Part shown: positions 48,958-60,096 of the stretch, one piece after another
Layout of the letters: each line of letters begins with the position of its first letter
Numbering within the stretch: position 1 is the first letter of the stretch
Source of the DNA: Viscum album
Lineage: Eukaryota; Streptophyta; Magnoliopsida; Santalales; Viscaceae
Assembly (NCBI GenBank): GCA_963277665.1
Contig: OY728133.1
Coordinates: 393,775,962-393,839,961, forward strand
Reading direction: 5' to 3'
Length of the DNA: 64,000 bases
Notes under the pieces: model-generated
What the model was told of the DNA's origin: nothing
What the model saw: the letters and a program-made list of their open reading frames with translations, nothing else
The model's database searches: none
Position numbers and translations under genes: made by a program

Positions 48958-50105
48958 TTATCCGTTCATTTAATAAACTTTTTCCCCATAATTTTAAATT
49001 TCACTTCTAAACTCAAAGATTGATACTTGAAAATTTCTTTATGGGAAACCCACATCAGAAATAGGGTTAATAAAATATCCTCTTAATAAGAAAGAAAATA
49101 AAATGAGAAGTCCACCATAAAATTTAGAATTTGAATAGAATAACATTAGTGGGAAGTGAATACATGGATATTGAAGAGAAATATAACCATCAATTTCTGA
49201 TGGAGAGTGATAGAGAACATGCCCATTAGAAAGTTAATCATCACAAAACCATAAATTTGTGATGGGTTAAAGAGGTCATTGGTTTCTAATTAAGAAAATG
49301 AAATGAATAACATTGTTGTTACCAAAAGAATTTTCCTAGAGTTGAGGGGTTCATTTAATTCCTAGACTAATAATATAAGGAAATATACTTACTTGATAAG
49401 TATAGTTTCATCCTTTAATCAACTTCCACTACAAACTCGTCTTTTTCTCCAAACGATGAGTATGAATTTTTTTATGCCTAAAGAATTTGAATAAACTTCT
49501 ATGGATCAAAAAAATCCAAAAAAGTATAACAGTATATTCCTCCTATCTTTATACATTAACCAAAACAAAAAATGGTTAGGATAAGATAAGATAATTTCCC
49601 AAAAATAATTAAACTTTGTGTGAAAAAAATACCTTTAATCTCTAAAACTCAACATTAATACACAAAGTTAAACATAGTTCATTCAAAAAATAACTATCCT
49701 TCCTAAAAAAATCTATATGATGATTGAAACCCAAAAATCATAAGTGTTTGATCATATAGTCTTCCAAACAACATCAAACACTATTATTGTCTTATACCAA
49801 CAAATTAATTTCCTAAATCACATAATCTCCAAGATATGCTAACTATTTCCATAAATAACCTGAATCACCATAAGTCCACAATAAAATCAAATTTGAATCC
49901 AAAATACAATTCAAACTTTATTCATAATAATATTTTGTTTACCTTAATATTATAAAAATCCCAAAATAGTGAATGTCTTCTGAAATAACATTAATAACTT
50001 AATCACTAAATTATTTTACAATCCAAGGTTATCTATTTGATAAAACAAATGACTCCAAAATAACTAAACAAATTCATGCTAACCACGACTTCATATAGGA
50101 TAGTG
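48958..50105 (-). mobile_element. Family-B internal region, truncated copy
   Basis: Minus-strand reading aligns with 56230-57385 of the plus element: for example TTGATTAAAGGATGAAACT is shared, as are the regions around CTAAATCACATAATCTC and its complement. There is no gag, protease or pol trace in either copy. It stops near 50105, where plus-sense LTR sequence begins. Confidence 0.78.
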
Positions 50106-50893
50106 GTATGCATTACACCATCATGATAAGGGTAAATTAGGTAATTAAGGGTAAAAATAATAGTATAAGTATTATAAAATTATGCTAACACTTTCCCTAA
50201 TTTTATTGAATGAGTTAGTGTCGACCAAAATTGTCCTTAGGCTGATTTTATGACCTCTTGAAGCCACTTGGATGACTTTATGCATTTTTTGTATTTTATT
50301 TTAAGGGAAGTCCTATATGTCAAAATCATGTTTTTTAATAAGTGTTACATTTTTTATATATGGTTAATCAGAATATAACTTTGACTATAAATATTCATTT
50401 AAAATCTAAATTTTTTATCTTCATCATGATAATTTATTTTTAATTTTTAGGGATAAAATTATTAAATTAATGGATTGCATAATGATGATGGAGTAATTGT
50501 TTAATTAATAGACATATGAAATAAATGTTATTAAAAACATTAAAATAAATTTAATTCGATATAATTAATGTCATCCATAAATTTTCTAGATGTCCTAGAA
50601 ACATTAGGAATGTATTAAAGTTTTTGGTTTAAATTTATCTTGTTGTTATGATATTTTTAAAAATTCAAGTAATAAATATTGTCAAAATTGACATTAATGA
50701 TATTTTAAAATAAATAATATTTTATTAAATTATATAAAATTCATAAAAATCTAAAATTTGTCTAACTGATTAAATGACGACACAATGATGATGTAATAAT
50801 TATTTAATTAATGTAAGAATAAAATAAATTATTTTAAAAATATTAAAATAAATATAATTTTATATAATTAAAGTCACCCACAAAGGTTCCATA

Positions 50894-52922
50894 TCTTTTC
50901 AATGGATCAGCGCAACTTGCGCACTTGACTTAGAAGTTCATGGAGGATTGATTTCTACTTAATATTACATTGGTGGCTCGATTCAGTAAGCACATGTCCT
51001 CAGTAAACACCTTTGATAGGTTTGTATTTGGATTTGGTAGTCTTTAAGATTTTGCGGGGTGGCCTTATCGAAAAAAGTCACATGATGGTTCAATTTTCTT
51101 CAGAAGAAGATTTGATTATTTCCTAGTATAAGGCCCTGAGAGTTTTAAATGGGTGTACCTTCTATCTATTTTTATGGTTGTATGATTTTTATATTAATTG
51201 AGATACTCTTATGATGGTTTTGTGGGTAAGGTTCCCAAAACTTCTACTTCCATTTCAAAACTCCTCTATCTTATGCATGACTGGGAACATGGTAGGATAC
51301 TATTTGTGCTCTTATAATAGGATCGATGTTGTTTTTCACCCAATTTCACCACGTATTTTCATTGAAGTTGATGTTTCACAACCACCAGTGGAGTGGATTT
51401 GGATTATTGCTGGGGAAGAATTCAGATGTAAACAGGAGGTAGTTTTTCAATCTTGGACTGAGTTTTGCTTATTTTGTAATCAATTAGGAAATTATTTACA
51501 CTCTTTCCATCATAATAATTAGTACCATCATATATTTTATGATGTTGTTCATTCTCTTGGGATAGAAACCTTGGGTTCCCTCTTGATGGACCACTTGAAT
51601 AGAAAGGATGCTTTGGGTGTTGTTCCCATCCAGAAGGAGGCAAGACTAAACTATTCTAATCTGATGGTGGTGTACATATTTAACAGGTTGAGAAACAATT
51701 TTTCTGAGTGTAATATGACTGTGATGGTTCCACTAGGGTCATGGGATACTGGTGTAGCTACTCCCCTGCAACTTAAGGCCATTTTTTCTAAGATCCCTTC
51801 TTACATAGATGTTTCCCGGATTGGAAATGGATCATTATTTGAAGCAGTGGAAAAAAGGTCCATAAAATTCAGATATAGGAATTTATATATGAGTCAGGAA
51901 GTTGGGTGAATGTTGGGGGATGAAAAAACCAAATAATGGTTCTATACTTGATTAACATTAGTAATTATTTTGATTTTTTGGGATTTGATACTCCTGAATA
52001 AGTTCCAAATGGTTCAGGGTGCTTCTCATGACAAGATTTGGGGAAGAGTTATGGACAATTCTCAGAAGACAGTGCAAAGGGAGGATCAACTAGAGTTATT
52101 AATTGGGATTAAGAGGAGAAAATCCAAATGTCATAAGGACTAATCATACCTTCCTAGAACAATAGAGATAATATTATTTAAAAAAGTTGGGACCAAGGTA
52201 ATGAAGTTCGAGTCATCCAAAAATGAATAGGAGAAGGTGGTCAACATGAATTTGGTGTGTGGAAGTGAAATAGTTGAAGGAACTAACTCTATGGATAAAG
52301 TTATGGAGAAGAAGGGTGATATGGTAGAATAATAGTCTTGAATTTAGGGAGACTCAATGGTTTTTTATGATCCCCTATTTGTTCATCAGGGGATGTCTGG
52401 AAAGGAGGCTGAAATTGGTGAAGGTTTATTAGTGAAAACAGTTGGCTCACATTAGGCAGCAGATGTAGAGGCCATGGAAAAATCATGGGACCTTCTTATG
52501 CACTCCGAAGAAGAGATGATGGATAAGGTCTTGATTATTCATGCTTCTAATGAGGAAGTGGAAAGGATAAATGAGAGACCAATTGAAGTGGACACAAACA
52601 AGGAGTAGAGTGATTGGATTGAAAAGCAACATTTAATTATGACTAGATGATTCAATGATAAGAATATTAAAGTGGAGGAGTTTATGTAAGCATGATATAA
52701 ATTGGCCTATCAATTTTAAAATATTATCAAAGATGAACCAGATAAAAAGGCAATAGATCTTTCCTAAAAATTACATAGGGAGGTCACGTCTAATAGGTTT
52801 AAGTTTTCCTTTAATAAATTTTTTATTTTCTATAGTTTTTAGTGTTCTTAGTTTAACTTGAAGGTTTCACACTTTTTCTATAAAAGTTTTTTATAATAAA
52901 AATTTATCGTTCAAAAAAAAGT
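50894..52922 (+). pseudogene. LINE ORF1-type retrocopy (DUF4283 and CCHC), no ORF2
   Basis: Frames on the plus strand match the ORF1-like protein of plant L1 LINEs: MVQFSSEEDLII and RVLNGCTFYL near 51085-51165 (DUF4283), VLWVRFPKLLLPFQNSSIL and IFIEVDVSQPPVEWIW (51215-51400), and a zinc knuckle remnant FCLFCNQLGNYLHSF (51465) with its His/Cys partly lost. A hydrophilic, Glu/Lys-rich tail continues with stops to about 52680. The segment ends in an A-run at about 52913-52922. No endonuclease or reverse transcriptase follows, so it is an ORF1-only derivative or an internally deleted LINE. The 5' boundary is approximate and no target duplication was seen. Confidence 0.78.
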
Positions 52923-53333
52923 GATGAATAGTGTTAAAGTTGACGTTAATGATACTTAAAAATAAATTCTATTTTATTAAAAGATATAAATATAATAAAA
53001 CTCTAAAATTAGGATAACTAATTGGGATAAGTCTTAAAATGTCATAAATGACTCATTTATTGGCTATTTTCCATTTCATAGTAATTATACTAACCCTCAA
53101 TGTGTAAATTACATAATATCATGGTAAGAATTAAAGAGGTTAAATAAGGGTTAAAGCCAAAAGATAAGGATTAAAAAATATTCAAAATATGTCTAAATTT
53201 CATTAGATCAATGTATTTAGACCTATAATCATTCTATATTCTAAATTAATAATTTTTTATCCATCTGGAATATAAAATTAATTTACATCAATTTAATATT
53301 TTGAAGAATTCCAAGAATGCCTCTCTCCTCCCC

Positions 53334-53340
53334 TATAAAA
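53334..53340 (+). promoter_or_regulatory. LTR TATA box (plus 5' LTR)
   Basis: CCCCTATAAAAGGG, about 345 bp upstream of the first hairpin module. A sequence like a splice donor (GAAGAGGTATC) lies about 175 bp downstream and is shared with the 3' LTR. Confidence 0.7.
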
Positions 53341-53683
53341 GGGAACTCATTCTTCTTTTTCATCACACATCAAAACCATTTAATTTTATCCAATATCTAA
53401 CCAAATCCCTTCCTAGAATCCTTCCCAACAATATAGACGCCTTATTTTATGCAAAACACCCTCATTATAGTTGTTAAGGTATTAATCAAAGGAGATCATC
53501 CGAAGAAGAGGTATCATTTTTAATTAACTGTTTTTTGTTTTATTTCTTCTTCCACTTCCTTAAAATATTCTTAAACCATTATTAAATAATAAATAATGTA
53601 TCATTAATATATAAAAATTTTATTATGTTAATATTATAACCAAAATACATCTCTAATTTCATCGAATGGGAAATGAATTATTC

Positions 53684-54093
53684 GTTTGTGTGTACAGAGG
53701 ACTACCACCTCGCAAACTGATACAATTATTTTTCCATCACCATATCTCAAGACTAGTTATAATGATGGTATTAGTGTTTATATATTATATTAATGAAATA
53801 TTTATCATTATTTAATAATAATATATCATTTATATTTTTACCTTTCCATGCACATGAAAATCATAACTTCGTTCGTGCATATATGTGAACTATCACCTCC
53901 ACAAAGTGATGTGATTTTTTTTCATAACCACATCACATTGATGATATATATAAGTATATTTAAATGATTAATTTTATATTAATGAAATTATTATCATTAT
54001 GGAAAGTTAAAATAACACTTACCCTATTTCCATAATGATCATTGAAAAATGAAAACATTACTCATGCGTACATACGACTTACTATCACCATGA
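53684..54093 (+). other. Three hairpin modules, plus 5' LTR
   Basis: GTTTGTG (53684) with CGCAAAC (53711), loop 20 nt; CGTTCGTG (53870) with CACAAAGTG (53900), one mismatch and a bulge, loop 22 nt; TCATG (54062) with CATGA (54089), loop 22 nt. Inner complementary tetranucleotides (GTGA/TCAC in the second, GAGG/CCTC in the first) could form a small apical stem around an ACTA-containing loop. Confidence 0.82.
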
Positions 54094-55762
54094 TTGTAAC
54101 ATAGTTCATTTTTCATATCCATATATAAAGGATGTATTTAAAAGTAAAATTTATATATAAAAGTTATTATTATGTCACAAATATTATTCTAGATTATGTT
54201 ATGATAACCACTGTAACTATTGACATCATACCAAATTCATTTTGAACTCATGTACAGAATATCGTCAAAATGTCTGATGTGAACTTAAATAATTAATTAA
54301 TTGTTAAAAATTGATAATAACTGATATAAAAGGAATAATTAAATTGAAATTTTTCTAAATCAAGTAAATAATTAACATAATTTTATTATTTGGGATATTA
54401 ATGGACATATGTGAGGATTCAGACTCAAGGTAAGGAACTTCGTCTCAATGTCTTTTCATTGAGACATATCTTGAGGTTATGCACTTTATTCTTTTATAAG
54501 GTGTGTATATAAATCCCCTTTGAATTGTTATATCATGTATTTTATCTATTATCATGATATTTAATGTTTTTCATATATTATTGTTTAATGAGTTTTATGA
54601 TTCAAATATTTCAAAGTGGTACTTGACACTTTGATTTTAAATTTTAATTTCAAAATCCATTCCTCCATGTCAATATTTTTGATATTATTTTATATATAAA
54701 GAAAATTATATGACTATTTTTAATTTCATTCAAATTTTTTCAAAATTATATCTTTTTATGTGTTTTATAAGGAGCATTTTCACAAATGACAAAAGGAATG
54801 TTCTATTCTTAATATACACGGTGACGATGACTTTTCTACCGACATGGCTATTATTTTATTTTTTGATTCCTTTAAAAGGAATAATGTTTCATTAAATGAA
54901 AACCCTATATATATATATATATTTTATTTTGGTATTTAAAATGGGTTTTCAAGATAAAGGTTTATTTTTTGTTGATAATGGTATTTTTATATACAATGGT
55001 AACTGAAAGTGATTTGTATACGAGTTTAAAAGTGTTTTTAAAATGATAAAATGTTTTATTACATGTTGTGGTTATTGAAAATCATAAATTATAGGTGGAA
55101 CAAGATAATGTTAGGTGATAATGTTATATCTTAAGTTATGGGTGCTCCAAGATAGTGCTCTAATTAATTAGTTACTTTGTATATGGAATTCGACCGTATA
55201 ATTATTCCATTTTTAAGGGTTTTGCAAGGGATCTATGTGATGATGTCCCAAGGAGCCTACATGAATTTCCTATACTTACTAATGTTTTTTATGGGAATCA
55301 TTTGTTTTAAAATGTAAAATAAATTATCTTTCTAAATTAATTATATTTACCTTTATGGGTAAAATGTTATGTTTTCAAGTAAATTTTTTTTCAAGGGTTT
55401 TCATGTTTTTACTGAAAAAATGGTTTCCTTTTTTTATGTCTTTTAATAAAATATTTGTGTTCATTCAAAGTTTTAAAATGTATTTCATAGGTCTTAATAT
55501 TTTTAAGTACAAATATTATTTCATGATGAATTTATTTAATATGTGTCTTGAAAATAAATCATGTTTTATTTTAAATGGTTTTCATTTGGTGGAAGAAATG
55601 GATACTAAGTATAAATATCCACGTGTAATGTATAGGTTTACTATGTAAGAGTTTGTCCTAATTCTATAAAACTCTAGAACTAAAATATTTTTGTGAAAAT
55701 AATGTGATTTATGGTTTTAAAATAACTATAATATTAAATGTTTAAGTCCATGTCCTTACAGT

Positions 55763-55778
55763 TGGTATCAGACTGGGG
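55763..55778 (+). other. Primer binding site of family B
   Basis: TGGTATCAGACTGGGG, two bases after the LTR end; the first ten bases match the initiator-Met primer site of plant LTR retrotransposons. It proves the LTR sense of the whole family. Confidence 0.88.
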
Positions 55779-56084
55779 TTTAGACAACTTTGGAGATTAG
55801 GATGTTTTCTTAAGAGGTGTGGATATTATCACAAGTTTATAATTTTAAGGTTGATCATAAGTTAAATTTCTTATAAACCCATTTTTAAGCTTTAAATTAT
55901 GAAATTTTAAGATGATTAATGGTATTTTTGATGACATTTATTTTTGAGGTAATTATAGGTTATTACTTTTTGGGATGAAAAATGAAAGGTATGAGATAAA
56001 CTTTGAGGTTAAAACATATTATGGTTTTTTTAAGAATTTATCATATTTTTTGAATGTTATAAGAATTATATAGTTTTATAAAAA

Positions 56085-56195
56085 GGACAACCAATAGAAT
56101 GGGTGACAACTCATCATGTTCGGAAAGGCCATGGGAATCAAACCCACAACCAAAGGGTGACAAGGGTGCATCGTCTACAACTGGCCTATGTAAAG
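56085..56195 (-). mobile_element. tRNA-derived SINE-like segment
   Basis: On the minus strand an A-box-like TAGGCCAGTTG (56188-56178) is followed after 33 bp by a B-box-like GGTTTGATTCC (56144-56134), each one change from the RNA polymerase III consensus. GTGGGTTTGATTCCCATG also resembles a tRNA T-arm. The segment is a GC-richer island in AT-rich DNA and ends near a T-run (CCTTTTT, about 56085). Target duplications are not clear. Confidence 0.55.
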
Positions 56196-59100
56196 TCCCA
56201 ATTAGTATGACCTTTTATTTTTAGTTAAATGATTTTATGGATGAAGAATAAGTTGACTTAGGTAAAATATGTTTTATAGAATATATTACCTTGTGATTGG
56301 GAAATGATTTGGTGATTAAGTGATTAATTTTTCCTCAGAAGACATTTGCTATTTTGGGAATCCTATAAGATTATGGTAAATATAATACTATGGTATTTTA
56401 TTTGAGAAGTAAATTTTGAATTATAATTTGGATGAATATATGATTCTATTGTGGATTTATGGTTATTTTTATAATTTATGGAAATAATTAGCATATCTTA
56501 GAGATTATGTGATTTAGGAAATTACATTTGTGGTATGAGATATTAAGAGTTATTAATGTTATTTGGAGATAAATTTTAAATTTATCTTGGAATATTATGC
56601 GATAAAATAATTTTTGGTTTTTAATATTAGTTAGAATATTTTTTATTAGTTTTAAGGATAGTTTTTTTTAATGGTCTATGTTGAAATTTGGGTATTACTG
56701 CTGAATTTTAGAGATTGAAGTAGTTTTTTGTCATATAAGGTTTATTCTTTTTGGGTAATTTTCTTATCTTGTACTGAAAATTTTGATTTTGGTTAATTAA
56801 TATAGATAGAAGAAATATCTATTTAATATTTTTTCGATTATATAATTATCTATAATTTTATTCTAGTGCTTCAGGCATGAAAAAAATCATCTTGAATACT
56901 CATAATTTAGAGAAAATAATGATTTTATGGTGAAAATTGATTAAAGGATGAAACTCTACTTGTCAAGTAAGTAAATTTCCTTATCTTCATGTCCAATTAG
57001 TAAAATAATTCTTCAAAACTATGTAAAGGATTTTGAAACAAAAGGTTATTTGTTTACTTCTCTTACTAAGAATTCAATGACCTACTAACCCATCACAAAT
57101 TTATGGTTTTCTGATTGTTAACCTTCTCATGACCATGTTCTCTATTACTCTCCATTAGAACTTGATAGTTAGTTTTCTCTTACATATCCAAATTTCCTAC
57201 AAGGATCATTAGTATGTGTTATCTCAAGTGACCTTCATACTTCCCTTTATTTATTTTAAATTAGAAGTTTCATTAATCCTTTTTCCGATGTGGAATTTCA
57301 ACAAAGGTGTTTTTAAAAGTCAAACCCCTAGTTTTAAATCCCAAGTTCAAATTATGAGGTTAAAATTTATTAAAGTAATGTAGAATGTAACATCCTATGT
57401 TTTTAAAAAGGAAACACTATGTTCGATAGCGTACATGATACGCCACATCGATCTTAAAAGAACAACTAAATATTACTATTTAATATGGAAGTTATTGCAT
57501 AGCTGTTAGAATGACGAGATGAACAGGATTAATTGAATTATGAAAATATGGTTTAAAAATGTATATATAATTTATTATTTGGTGACTGATTAGTTATAAA
57601 TGATAATAAATCCCTTTTGAAAATAAAATGAAATGTTTCTCAGAAAAACTATTTAAATGTGTATAGGTGTATTTCATGTCAATAAATAATAAAATCACTC
57701 TTCTTGGATTATATTAATGAAATATATATACATATATATATATATATAATCTAATAGTATTTTTAACATTAATCTTATGTGTTTTATATACATTATATAA
57801 AATTAAATCCAATTTTATGGATAAAAGAATTATTTTTCTAAAAAGGAATATTTGCCGCCTTTTGATGGCGCACTTGTTTTAAATATAGTTTTTGACACTT
57901 TAATAAATTATATTCGAAAAAATAATCTTTTTATTTTAAATAAGAGTATTAAAATTTACTTTGGTTTAATTTTTTGTATTTTTCTGATAAGATTTATTTT
58001 TTGATGAATAGTGAAAAAAATAATGCATTTTAATTGAAAACTTCTTTTTCTTCAAATTTATTTATAGTATTAAATTATATATTATAATGGTTTTAAGGTA
58101 TAATTAGATAATTATTTTATAATATAATACAATTTAGTTTATTTTAATCAATTTTCACGTTGAATTTGGATATAAAAACATTTTAATCTTTTGGATGTTT
58201 TTTAAACCTGTTTTCTCGATCCGTCAAAGAGATTAATTTTTAATTAATTTATAAAAATTATGTGTTTATAATTTTTAAAAATGGATTAAATATTTGGAAT
58301 AATAAGGTATAAATTTATCAAATAGGTCCATTTTATTTTTTGATAAAATATTAATAGTGACTTTGGTAATTTTTATTACCACTGTTAATGATAAATTGGG
58401 TAATTAAGGATAAAAAAATAATAAAAATATTATGAAATTACCCTAAAACTTGTAATAATTGTACTGGATGGGTATATTTCATCCATAATAATTAAATTAT
58501 CCATTAGGAAACCATTTATGGACTTTTTTATGAGAATATAACCTTTATAATATTATATTCAATGGAATGTCAATTTTGTTATTCTTTTGTTTTTAACAAG
58601 GGAAATATTTTTAATATGGCTTTATATAAGGGATATTATTGACTATAAATAATATTTAGAAATATAAAATGTTTATCTATATCATGGTAATTTATTTATA
58701 ATTTTTATTGATAAAATAATTATCTTAAATGGTGACACAAGGATGATGCAGTAATTGTTTAATTAATGAAAGAATCAATAAATGATATTAAAAATATTAA
58801 AATAAATATAATTTGATATAATTAATATAATCCATGAATTTATGGGTGACTTTGAAATATTATTTATGATTTAAAATAATTATTTCTAAGATATCATGTT
58901 GTTATGATATTTTTAAAAAAAATCAAGTGATGAATAGTTTCAAAATTGACATAAATGAAACATTAAAATAAATAATATTTTATTAATGATATAAAATTAA
59001 TAAAACTATAAAATTTGGATTAATAATTGGTATAAGTCTTAAAATTTAATAAATTACTCATTTATTGGTCTTTTTTCATTTTATAGTTATTATACTATCT

Positions 59101-59338
59101 CTCAAAGTGTAAATTACATAATATCACAACAAGAATTAAATAGGTTAAATAAGGGTTAAAGCCAAAAGATAAGGATTAAAAAATAGTAAAAATATGTATA
59201 AATTTTATTTAATTAATTAATTTAAACCCAAAATCATTAAATATTTTAAATTAATAAGTTTTGAGCCATTTTGAATTTAAAATTAATTTATATAAATTTA
59301 ATATTTTCAAGAATTCCAAGAGTGCCCCTCCCCTCTCC

Positions 59339-59345
59339 TATAAAA
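59339..59345 (+). promoter_or_regulatory. LTR TATA box (plus 3' LTR)
   Basis: CTCCTATAAAAGGGAACCC, identical core to 53334; about 345 bp upstream of the first module at 59686. Confidence 0.7.
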
Positions 59346-59685
59346 GGGAACCCATTATTCTCTTTTCATAAAACTTAAAAACCTATTTAGTTGGGCCAAG
59401 ATATTTCCAAATAAATTCATAGAATCTATAACCATATTCTATATCTCTTATTTTAGGCATAACACCTTCCTTAGAGGTGTTAAGGCGTCAATCAAGGGAG
59501 ATTGTCTAAAGAGAAGGTATCGTTTTTAATTAAGTGTTTCTATTTTTTATTCTTCTTATTCCTTAAAATATTCTTCCACCATGATGAAATAATAACTCTA
59601 TTATCATAAATATAAATATATTTTATTATGTTAATATCATCACCTAAATCCATCTCCACTTCCATCAAATGGGAAAATAATTAAT

Positions 59686-60096
59686 CGTTTGTGTGTACGG
59701 AGGATTACCACTTCGTGAACAGATATAATTTTCTTTCCATAACCATCTCTCAAGGTTGGTTTTGATGATGGAATTAATTTTTATATGTTATATTCAATAA
59801 ATATTTATCATTATTTAATTATAATATATAGTTTATGTTCTTACCTTTCCATGCACATGAAAATGATAATGTCGTTCGTGCGTACATGTGAACTATCACC
59901 TCTACGAAGCGATATAATTCATTTTTAATCACCACATCACATGGATGATATATATAAGTATATTTCAATGATTAATTTCATATTAATGATATTATGATAA
60001 TTTTTTATAGGTAAAATATATATATCCTCTTTCCATAATGATCATTGAAAAATAGTAATGTTACTCATGCGTACGTATGGCTTACCGTCTCCATGA
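59686..60096 (+). other. Three hairpin modules, plus 3' LTR
   Basis: CGTTTGTG (59686) with CGTGAAC (59714), wobble pairs, loop 20 nt; CGTTCGTG (59873) with TACGAAGCG (59903), one bulged G, loop 22 nt; TCATG (60065) with CATGA (60092), loop 22 nt containing CGTACGTA. The second loop has GTGA and TCAC flanking ACTA. Confidence 0.85.

Larger units (their letters stand above)
50105..55760 (+). repeat. 5' LTR of the plus family-B element
   Basis: Starts inside the LTR (GATAAGGGTAAATTAGG, equivalent to about 58383 in the 3' LTR) and runs to TCCTTACA at 55760. It contains a duplicated segment (about 50461-50755 and 50756-50893 plus 52922-53025), the LINE-derived insertion, a TATA box and three hairpin modules. 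The 54710-55648 frames are chance frames. Confidence 0.82.
55761..57385 (+). mobile_element. Family-B internal region, non-coding
   Basis: 1,625 bp between PBS and 3' LTR. I searched all frames by eye for gag, protease and pol motifs and found none; frames are short and stop-rich. It contains a SINE-like segment (56090-56195). The end before the 3' LTR (AAAGTAATGTAGAA) is a weak polypurine tract; the minus copy has GGATAA there. Confidence 0.8.

Noticed and set aside
55355..55648. 97-codon Phe/Lys-rich plus frame near the LTR end
   Set aside because: Low-complexity translation of AT-rich LTR; the 3' LTR lacks the equivalent part and no domain is visible.
59873..59911. Hairpin modules as hammerhead or twister ribozymes
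   Set aside because: I looked for the hammerhead CTGATGA and GAAA core and for the twister core around the stems on both strands and found neither.
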